Part shown: positions 26,884 to 35,194 of the stretch, in pieces | How the letters are laid out: each line of letters opens with the position of its first letter | How positions within the stretch are numbered: the stretch's first letter is position 1 | From: JAAUTS01 sp034440395 | Lineage (GTDB): Bacteria > Verrucomicrobiota > Verrucomicrobiia > Methylacidiphilales > JAAUTS01 | Assembly: GCA_034440395.1 (NCBI GenBank) | Contig: JAWXBW010000009.1 | Span: 62,001 to 126,000 of the forward strand | Direction of reading: 5' to 3' | DNA length: 64,000 nucleotides | The notes under the pieces: model-generated | Database searches by the model: none | Told to the model about the DNA's origin: nothing | Seen by the model: the letters and a program-made list of their open reading frames with translations, nothing else | Position numbers and translations under genes: made by a program

Positions 26884-27429
26884 CTAAACCATACCCAGTT
26901 TCATACGACCAACTTCCGTGATCATATTTTGGTTCCAGGCTGGATCCCAGACTAGAAAAACTTCCGCCTCAGAAACACCTGGAACCGTAATGACCTTACT
27001 ACGAGCATCGGCTTGAATAGTGGGTCCCATACCGCAACCTGGTGCCGTCAAGGTCATCTTAACTTCTACTTTACGCGTACCATCTTCTTTATCTGTTAAA
27101 GCTAAGTCATAGACCAACCCTAAATCCACGATGTTAACGGGTATTTCTGGATCATAAACCGTTTTTAAGCGCTCCCAACAAAGCTTCTCCGCACTAGCAG
27201 CATCGAGAACTTCAGGCACTGCAGATTCTTCCGCCTTTGTAATTTCCATACCTAAAGCGTCCGCATCCGCTTCTTCAATGCGCACCATACCTAAAGGGCA
27301 TACGATCGTGTAAGAGCCACCGAGGGATTGGGTGATGCCCGCCTCTGTCCCCGCAGGGATGGTTATTTTTTCGCCACTTGGAATACGAGTGGCCTGACAA
27401 TCACGGGTTAGTGTTATATTATCTTTCAT
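26884..27429 (-). CDS. sufT: SufT-family Fe-S cluster maturation protein (long form), copy 1
   Basis: 181 residues, the TIGR03406-type long form. An N-terminal 85-residue strand domain (ITLTRDCQATRIPSGEKITI, ITQSLGGSYTI) precedes a MIP18/DUF59 domain with DPEIPVNIVDLGLVYDL, the cysteine motif TLTAPGCGMGP and WDPAWNQNMI. SufT proteins aid maturation of Fe-S proteins. The gene lies 29 bases downstream of the IscU-like scaffold gene, forming a small Fe-S operon. A second, closely similar copy is at 46726-47268 next to sdhB. Confidence 0.92.
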   Translation of the reverse strand: MKDNITLTRDCQATRIPSGEKITIPAGTEAGITQSLGGSYTIVCPLGMVRIEEADADALGMEITKAEESAVPEVLDAASAEKLCWERLKTVYDPEIPVNIVDLGLVYDLALTDKEDGTRKVEVKMTLTAPGCGMGPTIQADARSKVITVPGVSEAEVFLVWDPAWNQNMITEVGRMKLGMV

Positions 27430-27458
27430 ATACTTAATCTGGGTCTTTTTGCACGCCG

Positions 27459-27941
27459 CTAGATAAACTTAATCGTAGCCTTGCTGCCGCGCTGTTCTTG
27501 GATTTTTCCTAAAAGATGTTCTTGGTCTCCAACGAGTTTAACCGTTTGACTAGGATCACGTTGAGCACCGCCACTGAGAGCTTGTTTCAAGGCTTCTTCC
27601 ACTAGGCTAGCACAATGAATTTTCATGGGAGGTAGCGGACCCAACGGGCCGGACAAATCTGCGCCGCTGAGATTTTGAGCTTGTTCGATGGTTTTTCCAC
27701 GTAACATTTCTGTGGCTAAACTCGCCACGGCGATGGCTGTTTCACAACCGAAAGATTGGAAGGTGGCTTGATCAATAACTTTTTCTCCGCCATCGTTTTC
27801 TTTAAACTTAAGCCAAATTCTCAGCATGTCACCACAGCCTGGGCTACCCGCTGTGCCCATAGCGTCAGCAGCAGCAAGCTCCCCCACGTTGGTCGGGTTA
27901 CGGATAGCCTCGGCAATTTTTTGTTCAAGTAGTTCTGACAT
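27459..27941 (-). CDS. IscU/NifU-like Fe-S cluster scaffold protein
   Basis: From ATG 27941 the protein has 160 residues. The three scaffold cysteines and the key aspartate are in place: GSPGCGD (C36, D38), FQSFGCETAIA (C66) and KIHCASL (C110). The C-terminal 40 residues (GAQRDPSQTVKLVGDQEHLL) are an extension beyond the IscU core. It would assemble 2Fe-2S and 4Fe-4S clusters on sulfur from a cysteine desulfurase, not present in the window. The adjoining sufT, and hscB/hscA/iscA at 35-38 kb, are its likely partners. Confidence 0.9.
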   Translation of the reverse strand: MSELLEQKIAEAIRNPTNVGELAAADAMGTAGSPGCGDMLRIWLKFKENDGGEKVIDQATFQSFGCETAIAVASLATEMLRGKTIEQAQNLSGADLSGPLGPLPPMKIHCASLVEEALKQALSGGAQRDPSQTVKLVGDQEHLLGKIQEQRGSKATIKFI

Positions 27942-27953
27942 AAGCAATGAATG

Positions 27954-29075
27954 TTAATTAAAAAAAGGAATGGGCGCAGATGACGCCACGATGCGATCTA
28001 TATCTACATTAGTTTCGATCAGATTTTGAATTAGTCCAATTTTTTCACTATCACCCATTTCCGTTTTAACTGACATATGACTAATTTTAGTGGCCACGGC
28101 GAAGCTGTCGTATTTCACACTAATGAAAGGAACCTGTTTCGTTTTCATGATCTTTAGTAAGCCAGGTTGTGGCAGATAGCCTTGAGTTAAAACAACCCCC
28201 GCTATCTTGGCCTCACAACCCTCACCTGCTCCGCCAAGTATGGCTAGGATCATATCTTCCCGGTCGCCAGCCGTGATCAAAACGGTGTGCGGTTCAAAAT
28301 AAACCTCGGCATTTCTGGAAGACGACGTTGCGATACTGAAGCCTCCCACCCGACGCCGCTTAAAGCGATCACCTGCTACAAACTCTCCGTTGAGAGCCTC
28401 CGCTATTTGATTCAAGGTAGGCTTACGCAACTCAAGATTCAACGGCACAATACCTAACAAGGGTAAGCCTAAGCGGCTTAAGCCCTTTTCTGCGTAAGGC
28501 CAAAGTTCAGAGATTTTTTCTGAAATAACTTTATTTAAAACCACACCGACCACTTCTACCTTATACTTTTCAAAGAGGGCTAGATTTAAACTAATTTCAT
28601 CAATAGGTCTCCCCACGCCACCTTGGCTCACAATGATAGCTTTACTGTGGAGAAGTCGGGCGGTTTGAGCATTTGACATGTCGAAAACGCTACCCACACC
28701 CGCATGGCCAGAGCCTTCTATGACGACAAAGTCTTGTTCCCAAGCCGCCCGGTTGAAGGCGTGCTCTATCGTACTAGCTAGTTTCTTGGGATCAGCTGCG
28801 TCTAGATAGTTTCGGGTAAAATGGGTATCCACAGCAATAGGGCTCATGGCATCTAGCGGGACACCTGGGTTGTAAGTATCGTTTATTAACACGGAGTCTT
28901 CATCCACCTTTAAACCATCTATCTCCACATAACGTTGACCGATGGGTTTGATGTAGCCCACACGCTGAAATCGTTTACGCAAGGCCGAGACGATGCCAAG
29001 GGATGTCGTCGTTTTCCCGTCATCTTGGCGAGTGGCTGCAATAAAAATACGTGGCGTGGTATAGTTCTTAAGCAT
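27954..29075 (-). CDS. BioD-like P-loop plus DRTGG-domain protein (stand-alone N-terminal half of large Pta)
   Basis: 373 residues. A dethiobiotin-synthase-like P-loop (IAATRQDDGKTTTSLG) opens an AAA_26 domain of about 230 residues with VVIEGSGHAGVGSVFD and VVGVVLNKV. The last 120 residues are a DRTGG-type domain (TVLITAGDREDMILAIL, AGVVLTQGY, PFISVKYDSFAVA). In E. coli-type phosphotransacetylases these two domains form the regulatory N-terminal half. Here they form a separate protein encoded 38 bases downstream of the short catalytic pta. They probably regulate or bind it; that is inferred from domain order and context. Confidence 0.85.
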   Translation of the reverse strand: MLKNYTTPRIFIAATRQDDGKTTTSLGIVSALRKRFQRVGYIKPIGQRYVEIDGLKVDEDSVLINDTYNPGVPLDAMSPIAVDTHFTRNYLDAADPKKLASTIEHAFNRAAWEQDFVVIEGSGHAGVGSVFDMSNAQTARLLHSKAIIVSQGGVGRPIDEISLNLALFEKYKVEVVGVVLNKVISEKISELWPYAEKGLSRLGLPLLGIVPLNLELRKPTLNQIAEALNGEFVAGDRFKRRRVGGFSIATSSSRNAEVYFEPHTVLITAGDREDMILAILGGAGEGCEAKIAGVVLTQGYLPQPGLLKIMKTKQVPFISVKYDSFAVATKISHMSVKTEMGDSEKIGLIQNLIETNVDIDRIVASSAPIPFFN

Positions 29076-29113
29076 GGTTGAGATTCGATCAAGTTAGACG
29101 GAGTCAAAGGCGT

Positions 29114-30190
29114 TTAAGAACGTAAAGCTTGCGGACTCCAATCCCCAAAAGTTGCATCTTGCTCAGGATAGAGCTTACGATATTCGATGGCTTGCAGAGC
29201 GACCAGTGCCGCCACTCCTAAGATGTCATGCATAGAAGCTCCACGAGAAAGTTCTGCGGCGGGTTTCGAGAGCCCGATAAGAATTTGACCGTAAGCGGTG
29301 GCATTGGCTAAGCGCTGCACGAGCTTAGCGGCGATGTTACCAGAATTTAAGTCAGGGAAAATGAGAACGTCCGCATGACCCGCCACCATACTGCCTGGAG
29401 CTTTAATCGCAGCTATTTCTGGAAGTAAGGCTGCATCCACTTGCATCTCACCATCTATTTCAATGTGAATGTCTAAATCCTTAACTTTTTGTTTAGCTAA
29501 GGCCGTAGCTGCCATGATTTTATCTGTATGCTTATTTTGGGCACTGCCTTTAGTGGAGTACGAAAGCATGGCGACACGGGGAACTTTTCCTGTAAGCTGA
29601 CGCCGGAGTTTGGCTGTCTCGACTGCGATGTCCGCCAGTTGCTCTACTGTAGGATCAGGGATGACCCCAGCATCTGCGAAGAAGAAGACACCTTCGTCAC
29701 CATATGAGCAGTTCGGCACCACCATGACCATGCAGCTAGAAATACTTTTCACATCTGGCAAAGGCTTAATTAATTGAAAAAGTGGGCGCAAGATGTTACC
29801 AGAAAACTCGCTAGCTCCAGCGACTAATCCATCCACCTGACCGTTTTGTAACATCATGGCAGCAAAATAATTAGGATTCTTTAAAATGGTTAAAGCATCT
29901 GCGTCTTTAATTCCACGGTAGCGGTGGAGCGATTCTAAGCGGCGCACGAAGAGCGGTAGATCCGAGGCTTCTTCAGGATCAATGATTAAAATATGGTGCA
30001 GCGATATGCTGTGTTGAGTCGCAATTTCTTCAATCTCTTCCCGTTTTCCGAGCACCACGGCTGGCCCTAATTTTAGGCGCACAAACTCTGCAGCAGCCTG
30101 TAAAATACGGTGGTCTTTTCCTTCAGGGAAAATAATCCGTTTCGGATGACGTTGTAACTTCTGGTAAACCGTTTCAATGAACAATGGCAT
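29114..30190 (-). CDS. pta: Phosphate acetyltransferase, short catalytic form
   Basis: 358 residues containing only the PTA_PTB domain. Motifs are RIIFPEGKDHRILQAA (18-33), VDGLVAGASEFSGNILRP, ISSCMVMVVPN, VAMLSYSTKGSA, ELQVDAALLPE-like EMQVDAALLPEIAA, and VLIFPDLNSGNIAAKLVQR. It interconverts acetyl-CoA and acetyl-phosphate. The acetate kinase gene is not in the window. It is the first of two genes that together equal a long Pta. Confidence 0.92.
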   Translation of the reverse strand: MPLFIETVYQKLQRHPKRIIFPEGKDHRILQAAAEFVRLKLGPAVVLGKREEIEEIATQHSISLHHILIIDPEEASDLPLFVRRLESLHRYRGIKDADALTILKNPNYFAAMMLQNGQVDGLVAGASEFSGNILRPLFQLIKPLPDVKSISSCMVMVVPNCSYGDEGVFFFADAGVIPDPTVEQLADIAVETAKLRRQLTGKVPRVAMLSYSTKGSAQNKHTDKIMAATALAKQKVKDLDIHIEIDGEMQVDAALLPEIAAIKAPGSMVAGHADVLIFPDLNSGNIAAKLVQRLANATAYGQILIGLSKPAAELSRGASMHDILGVAALVALQAIEYRKLYPEQDATFGDWSPQALRS

Positions 30191-30206
30191 AATAGGTATA
30201 TCTAAG

Positions 30207-30527
30207 CTAATAGCGTTTTACGGAAGAGTCCACTTCCAAGGACCACGAATCGATCCCACCCGCTAAATGCTTCACGTTGATGAAGTTTTTAGATAGAAGA
30301 TAAAGCCCGGCACGCTCGGATCGAACGCCGTGGTGACAGTACAAAATAATTTCATCTGACGGTAGAAGTTTTGCTAACGCCGACTCGGTAAACGTTGATA
30401 AAGGAACCAACTCCGCCTGAGGTAAGCGACACATGTCCCATTCATCCTGCTCCCGCACATCGACTAAACGAAAAGGCAGGTTGTCTTTGAGGCGAGCAAC
30501 GACTTGAGCCGCAGATAGACTTTCCAT
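30207..30527 (-). CDS. Single-domain rhodanese
   Basis: 106 residues from ATG 30527. The rhodanese fold shows FRLVDVREQDEWDMCRLP, the active-site loop LYCHHGVRS with catalytic Cys64, and HLAGGIDSW at the end. The six-residue loop CHHGVR suits sulfur transfer. It lies 16 bases upstream of pta and downstream of thiC, so a role in sulfur supply for thiamine or Fe-S work is plausible but unproven. Confidence 0.88.
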   Translation of the reverse strand: MESLSAAQVVARLKDNLPFRLVDVREQDEWDMCRLPQAELVPLSTFTESALAKLLPSDEIILYCHHGVRSERAGLYLLSKNFINVKHLAGGIDSWSLEVDSSVKRY

Positions 30528-30602
30528 CAACAAATTATGCTTCCATTAAGAATGAAAACAAGGAAAAGAACGTAATTAGCGTTTCAGCAATTCAGGATTT
30601 TC

Positions 30603-32525
30603 TCACGTATAAACTTCTCCACCTTTTTCGATAAACTCTTTTGATTTCGCTGCCATGCCCGCTTTCAATGCTTCCTCAGCGGCTAGGTCTTGCTCCTCTG
30701 CATATTTACGAACATCTTCCGTAATTTTCATGGAACAAAACTGCGGGCCGCACATGGAGCAGAAATGCGCGGTCTTAGCTCCGTCCTGAGGTAAGGTTTC
30801 ATCATGAAACTCACGCGCCTTCAGCGGATCTAAGCCTAAATTAAATTGATCTTCCCAACGGAACTCAAAGCGTGCCTTACTCAACGCATTATCCCGATAT
30901 TGCGCTCCAGGATGTCCTTTGGCTAAATCCGCCGCATGAGCCGCTATCTTGTAGGTGATCACGCCTTCACGCACGTCGTCTTTATTCGGTAAACCTAGAT
31001 GCTCCTTTGGCGTGACGTAGCACAACATGGCGCAGCCATACCAACCGATCATCGCCGCTCCGATTCCTGAGGTGATATGATCATAGCCAGGGGCTATGTC
31101 TGTGGTCAGTGGTCCGAGAGTGTAAAACGGTGCCTCATGACACCACTCTAATTGCTTTTCCATGTTTTCTTGAATCATGTGCATAGGAACATGGCCTGGC
31201 CCTTCATTCATCACTTGCACCCCCCGCGCCCACGCACGTTTGGTTAAATCACCCTGCACTTCAAGTTCACCGAACTGGGCCTCGTCATTGGCGTCTGCGA
31301 TGGAGCCAGGACGGAGCCCGTCCCCGATGGAAAAGCTCACATCGTAAGCTGCCATGATTTCACAAATCTCGTCCCAATGGGTGTAAAGAAAGTTTTCTTT
31401 ATGATGGGTTAAACACCACTTAGCCATGATCGAACCACCACGGCTCACGATGCCTGTCATGCGCCTTGCCGTCAGCGGAACAAAGCGCAGTAAAACGCCC
31501 GCATGGATCGTGAAATAATCCACACCTTGCTCAGCCTGCTCAATTAATGTGTCGCGGTATAAGTCCCAGGTAAGATCCTCTGCCTTACCACCCACTTTTT
31601 CTAGTGCTTGGTAAATCGGCACCGTGCCAATAGGCACAGGAGAATTACGAATAATCCATTCACGAGTGGCGTGAATATTTTTTCCCGTTGAGAGGTCCAT
31701 CACATTATCCGCACCCCAAAAAGTTGCCCAACGCATTTTTTCTACCTCTTCCTCAATTGAAGAGGTGATGGCACTATTACCTATGTTCGCATTAATCTTA
31801 ACCAAGAAATTGCGACCTATAATCATCGGCTCTAACTCAGGATGGTTAATGTTGGCAGGAATGATAGCACGTCCGCGAGCAACCTCGTCTCGCACGAATT
31901 CAGGAGTGATCTCTTTAGGAATGGCGGCTCCGAAAGGATTACCAGGATGTTGCACACGTAAAGAGTTCCGCGCCGCCCTTGCATCCATCTCGATTTGTCC
32001 TTGAGCGGACTGTAACTTAGAATTTTCACGAATCGCCACAAACTCCATCTCGGGAGTTATGATTCCTTGTCGTGCGTAATGCAGCTGCGTGACGGGCGTA
32101 CCTTTAGAAGCGCGGAGAGGTTGACGTTGTTTCTGGAAATTTTGCAGTGAGCCGTTTCTGCCTCCTTTTTCATGAGCCCAGCGAACATGCTCTTCCGTCA
32201 GATAACCATTATCAATAGGCTGGAGAGTCCGGCCCTCGTAACTCTCCACATCTCCCCTACCCTTTACCCAAGCTTCACGTAAAGCAGGCAATCCTTTTTC
32301 CACGTCCCCATGAAAACTCTTATCCGTCCAAGGCCCGCTTGTATCATAAACGCGCACTGGTTCATTGACCTCAATCTGCCCATTGTAAGCTTTGGTGGGA
32401 CTTAACGTAATCTCACGGAAAGGCACACGCACGCCCGTCTGTTTTCCTTCCACGTAGATTTTTTCGGAGTTAGGGAAGGACAATTCCGTGCTGCTTGTTT
32501 CGATCGTATTCTGTTTCGCAATCAT
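30603..32525 (-). CDS. thiC: Phosphomethylpyrimidine synthase
   Basis: ThiC is a radical-SAM enzyme that turns 5-aminoimidazole ribotide into the thiamine pyrimidine. From ATG 32525 it has 640 residues. RVYDTSGPW, RPLRASKGTPVTQLHYAR in pieces, GNSAITSSIEEEVEKMRWA, DYFTIHAGVLLR, NEGPGHVPMH and the C-terminal cluster motif CSMCGPQFCSMKI are all present. The frame extends to 32627, but that part overlaps the TPP riboswitch leader and is not translated protein. No other thi gene is in the window. Expression is likely turned down by TPP through the upstream riboswitch. Confidence 0.96.
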   Translation of the reverse strand: MIAKQNTIETSSTELSFPNSEKIYVEGKQTGVRVPFREITLSPTKAYNGQIEVNEPVRVYDTSGPWTDKSFHGDVEKGLPALREAWVKGRGDVESYEGRTLQPIDNGYLTEEHVRWAHEKGGRNGSLQNFQKQRQPLRASKGTPVTQLHYARQGIITPEMEFVAIRENSKLQSAQGQIEMDARAARNSLRVQHPGNPFGAAIPKEITPEFVRDEVARGRAIIPANINHPELEPMIIGRNFLVKINANIGNSAITSSIEEEVEKMRWATFWGADNVMDLSTGKNIHATREWIIRNSPVPIGTVPIYQALEKVGGKAEDLTWDLYRDTLIEQAEQGVDYFTIHAGVLLRFVPLTARRMTGIVSRGGSIMAKWCLTHHKENFLYTHWDEICEIMAAYDVSFSIGDGLRPGSIADANDEAQFGELEVQGDLTKRAWARGVQVMNEGPGHVPMHMIQENMEKQLEWCHEAPFYTLGPLTTDIAPGYDHITSGIGAAMIGWYGCAMLCYVTPKEHLGLPNKDDVREGVITYKIAAHAADLAKGHPGAQYRDNALSKARFEFRWEDQFNLGLDPLKAREFHDETLPQDGAKTAHFCSMCGPQFCSMKITEDVRKYAEEQDLAAEEALKAGMAAKSKEFIEKGGEVYT

Positions 32526-32589
32526 GTTAATTCTTTGGCTGTTTGAACCTGTCAGAATCAAGACCGCGCACCTTAAGAAAAGTGGAAAC

Positions 32590-32685
32590 TCCACTCCCTG
32601 CGTCGGCATGATCCGTATCAGGTTCAATGGGTCATCAGGTTAAGCCCTGAACTCTCAGCCTGCGCTTGCAGACTCCCCTAGGTAT
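32590..32685 (-). promoter_or_regulatory. TPP (THI-box) riboswitch upstream of thiC
   Basis: On the minus strand the conserved THI-box blocks are present in order: GGGGAGTC, GCTGAGA at about 32659-32665, a variable P3 stem, ACCTGATGACCC, TTGAACCTGAT, CGGATCATGCCGACGCAGGGAG. The 3' end is 65 bases before the thiC ATG. A short hairpin AGTGGA/TCCACT (32581-32595) followed by TTTC overlaps the 3' strand and may be the switching terminator; that part is inference. Confidence 0.93.
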
Positions 32686-32727
32686 TAAACGTAACCTCTC
32701 CCACTAAGCTGGCAAGAAAAAGCTTCT

Positions 32728-33495
32728 CTACTCCATCTCTTTAGCCAAGACCTCGTCCCACTTTAGCCCAAAGGTCTCGTAAAACAAACCAATCGCCCGA
32801 GGCCTATCCTTCGTCTCCCCAGGAATAAAGACTGTGACTACTTTTAAACCGTGCGCCGTTTTCCCGAATCCATTAAACCAAACCGCGCCCTTTATCGTCC
32901 CCGTCTTGCCAAAAAGTTTAGTCCCCTTCTGCGGACTAGGCCAAAACATTGTTTTTTCTAGCGCAGTTTGTAGCTCCTTATTTTTTATCCAGTCGCCCGA
33001 TGCAATCTTCAGCATCCATGCATGGTTTAAACTGGGAGTCGTTTTCATTAAACCTCCACGCTCGACCAAAGAAAAATCCCGAGCCAACCACGTTTTTATT
33101 AACGGTTGCGTAAAAAGCCCTGTCGACTCCACCTGTGCACGCAAGCGTTCATGACCAATCAACGGCGCCATTTGCTTAAAGTAATCGTTACTGGAATAAA
33201 ACATGGCTTGGGTCAGGGTGATCTTGCGCGGGGTCCGAGGCACGTGAGCATCCTGAACCATTCGCAAACTATCGGCTCTCGTGATCCCCGCATCCAAAGC
33301 CGCCCAGCTCAACACCACTTTAAAGGTCGAAGCGGGAGAAACCTCTTGATTTACTAATGCCGCATTACCTCTCAGCGTAGTCTTCCCATCTTGGGTTACT
33401 ATTACTAAATAATCCTGAGCACTTATCTCACTTGTACCACACAGCCAGAGCGCTATCCAAAGCCTTAACCCAAGCTTAGAACCAAGCTTGACCAT
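32728..33495 (-). CDS. Penicillin-binding-type serine hydrolase (class D-like transpeptidase domain)
   Basis: 255 residues from ATG 33495, with a signal peptide (MVKLGSKLGLRLWIALWLCG). The active-site serine-lysine is STFK (S56-K59), then a SxN-like motif (YSSNDYF) and KTGT near the end (LFGKTGTIKG). This triad is shared by penicillin-binding proteins and class D beta-lactamases. The SxN rather than SxV second motif and lack of a YGN box argue for a peptidoglycan-acting or uncertain enzyme rather than a proven beta-lactamase. It may also start at ATG 33537. It lies upstream of thiC with the riboswitch between. Confidence 0.8.
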   Translation of the reverse strand: MVKLGSKLGLRLWIALWLCGTSEISAQDYLVIVTQDGKTTLRGNAALVNQEVSPASTFKVVLSWAALDAGITRADSLRMVQDAHVPRTPRKITLTQAMFYSSNDYFKQMAPLIGHERLRAQVESTGLFTQPLIKTWLARDFSLVERGGLMKTTPSLNHAWMLKIASGDWIKNKELQTALEKTMFWPSPQKGTKLFGKTGTIKGAVWFNGFGKTAHGLKVVTVFIPGETKDRPRAIGLFYETFGLKWDEVLAKEME

Positions 33496-33666
33496 ACTTT
33501 TTCCAAAATTGTATAAAACGCTTCGGTGTGTAATCATCTGGAACAGATACTAGCTCGCTTTTCTCAACAACCTCAACATCTACCTCCCGTCGCAACTCTT
33601 TCACCAAGTGTGAGCGCCGATTCTAACATCTACTAATCGCATTACTCCACTGGACGGCAAATCAGC

Positions 33667-34419
33667 CTATGAAAGTTTTTGTGAAAACAGCGCATCCGCC
33701 TCTGCTAGGCTTTTTTTGCCGCCGATGTCGAACCATGTGCCTGGAACTTCCCACGTGTAAAAAGGCAAACGAGGATAGAGCCATTGTACCAAGCGCCCAG
33801 GCTGATCGGGATTATTGCCCTCGGCTATGTATTGTTTGATTAAAGGAATGACTGCTTCTGGGTAATAATACAAAGCAATACCAGTTAGCGTGCTTTTAGG
33901 TTCGGCGGACTTTTCCTCAAAATGCGTGATTTGTCCTGCTGAATCGACGGATATACTATTATACTTTTTTACTAACTCCCAATCTTTCACGTCATACACT
34001 CCGAGCACTGGCCCCTTCTTCTCTGCACAAGCTCGTCCGAAATCGGCTAAGGATTGATCAAAAAGATTATCCCCCGCCACCACCATTAAATCCCCCTTGA
34101 TCTGCTCGCGTTCAATCACCAAATGGATATCCCCGATAGCTCCTAACTTATCGTCATCTGAAGTCGAACCATCATCGATTATTTTAAAATCATAAGACGC
34201 TCCCTTCTTATCGTAACGAGCAGCCCATTCTTCAAAATGCGTAATGAACTTATGGTTCGTCACCACCAGAACCCGTTCGATCCCTCCAATGCCACTCAAA
34301 TGATCCAAAACGTGATTAATCATCGGACGACCCGCCACGGGCAAAAGAGGCTTAGGTTGATTTAATGTTAAAGGATAAAGGCGAGTGGCATAACCTGCGG
34401 CAAGGATAAGAAGTTGCAT
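33667..34419 (-). CDS. Sugar-1-phosphate nucleotidyltransferase (MurU/RmlA-like)
   Basis: 250 residues of the NTP_transferase family. ILAAGYATRLYPLT (residues 4-17) is the nucleotide loop, followed by PKPLLPVAGRPMI, GDNLFDQ with the metal-binding aspartate, and WFDIGGKKSLAEA near the C-terminus. It makes a UDP-, dTDP- or GDP-sugar for envelope polymers or recycling. The exact nucleotide and sugar cannot be read from sequence. It stands alone between the class D-like gene and vapBC. Confidence 0.88.
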   Translation of the reverse strand: MQLLILAAGYATRLYPLTLNQPKPLLPVAGRPMINHVLDHLSGIGGIERVLVVTNHKFITHFEEWAARYDKKGASYDFKIIDDGSTSDDDKLGAIGDIHLVIEREQIKGDLMVVAGDNLFDQSLADFGRACAEKKGPVLGVYDVKDWELVKKYNSISVDSAGQITHFEEKSAEPKSTLTGIALYYYPEAVIPLIKQYIAEGNNPDQPGRLVQWLYPRLPFYTWEVPGTWFDIGGKKSLAEADALFSQKLS

Positions 34420-34456
34420 AATGATAAACTAGTGGCTGAGTAGATTAGTAATTAAT

Positions 34457-34527
34457 CCACGTTTTTTTATGGTTCTTAACCCTTGCAAACTCTCAAAGAA
34501 AGTCCAGCTGAGATTGTTTGCACGTGG
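34457..34527. other. Possible structured RNA or terminator region
   Basis: CCACGT (34457-34462) can pair with ACGTGG (34522-34527). Directly inside, GCAAAC (34485-34490) pairs with GTTTGC (34516-34521), and TCTCA with TGAGA within the loop. Together they make a long hairpin with one 22-base bulge in the gap between the nucleotidyltransferase gene and vapC. It could be a terminator for vapBC or a small structured RNA; no T-run follows, so either is tentative. Confidence 0.3.
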
Positions 34528-34575
34528 CCACCTTATTAAAAGGATAAGAAAATAATAATCTACTTCCTTCACTGC

Positions 34576-34962
34576 CTACCACACGCGCGACAGGCCGTAA
34601 CGATCAAACACGGGGTTGCGGCTGATGATTTTCCAACCTCTCCGCCGCGCTTGAATTACTTGAATCCGATCAATAGGGTCGCCATGCAACCGATCCAATT
34701 CCCGTGCAGCAACAGCATCGACTAACTCGATATTGATGAGCTCAAATCCGTTGTCATCCAGTAAGCGCGGCAAATCCTTTTCGAGATCGTAGGGAAGTTT
34801 TAATTTGCCGAGACCCACCTTGATCGCAGCCTCCCAGATGCTCGCTATGCTCACGAAGCAATCTACTTTTTCGTCCAGCATGACTTGCTTCGCCAAGGCT
34901 CCGAAATCCTGTCTTCCTTCAAAATATCCTATCCAAGCGTTGGTATCAATGAGGTAACTCAC
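34576..34962 (-). CDS. VapC-family PIN-domain toxin
   Basis: 128 residues with the PIN fold: D6 in YLIDTNAW, E44 in SIWEAAIK, and D95/D98 in HGDPIDR. The fourth acidic position, usually an aspartate in TxD, is N116 here (IISRNPVFDRYG), which may lower activity. Such toxins are Mg-dependent ribonucleases, often cutting tRNA or rRNA, and are held by the partner antitoxin. The start overlaps the antitoxin gene by 4 bases (ATGA). Confidence 0.88.
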   Translation of the reverse strand: MSYLIDTNAWIGYFEGRQDFGALAKQVMLDEKVDCFVSIASIWEAAIKVGLGKLKLPYDLEKDLPRLLDDNGFELINIELVDAVAARELDRLHGDPIDRIQVIQARRRGWKIISRNPVFDRYGLSRVW

Positions 34963-35192
34963 ATGTATTCCTTGAAATCTTCGAGTGGCTCATCAAAATC
35001 AGGTGCCATATAAAATCCTGAGCCTTTCCCACAACCGAATCCACGTTTCTTTTTGATTTCAATAACTGGTGAGAGCTCCGCCACGCGTTGACCGTGACGG
35101 GTAATATAAATACGCTCTCCCTTCTCCACAGCGTCTAATAGCGAGGAGAAATGCGTCTTAGCTTCAAAAGTGCCTACTTCCCTTATTACCAT
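34959..35192 (-). CDS. Phd/YefM-type antitoxin
   Basis: 77 residues. The N-terminus (REVGTFEAKTHFSSLLDAVEKGERIYITRHGQRVAELSP, in pieces) is the Phd/YefM fold that binds DNA as a dimer. The last 30 residues, rich in acidic and aromatic residues (FYMAPDFDEPLEDFKEYM), are the usual toxin-binding tail. It comes first, overlaps vapC by 4 bases and has a palindrome at its promoter, so it probably represses its own operon. Confidence 0.9.
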   Translation of the reverse strand: MVIREVGTFEAKTHFSSLLDAVEKGERIYITRHGQRVAELSPVIEIKKKRGFGCGKGSGFYMAPDFDEPLEDFKEYM

Positions 35193-35194
35193 AT

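Noticed and set aside
32526..32627. In-frame 34-codon extension of thiC
   Set aside because: It runs into the TPP riboswitch leader; the ThiC N-terminus fits ATG 32525.
32728..33495. Calling the class D-like enzyme a beta-lactamase resistance gene
   Set aside because: STFK and KTG are shared with penicillin-binding proteins, the second motif is SxN-like and no YGN box is seen, so resistance is not supported.
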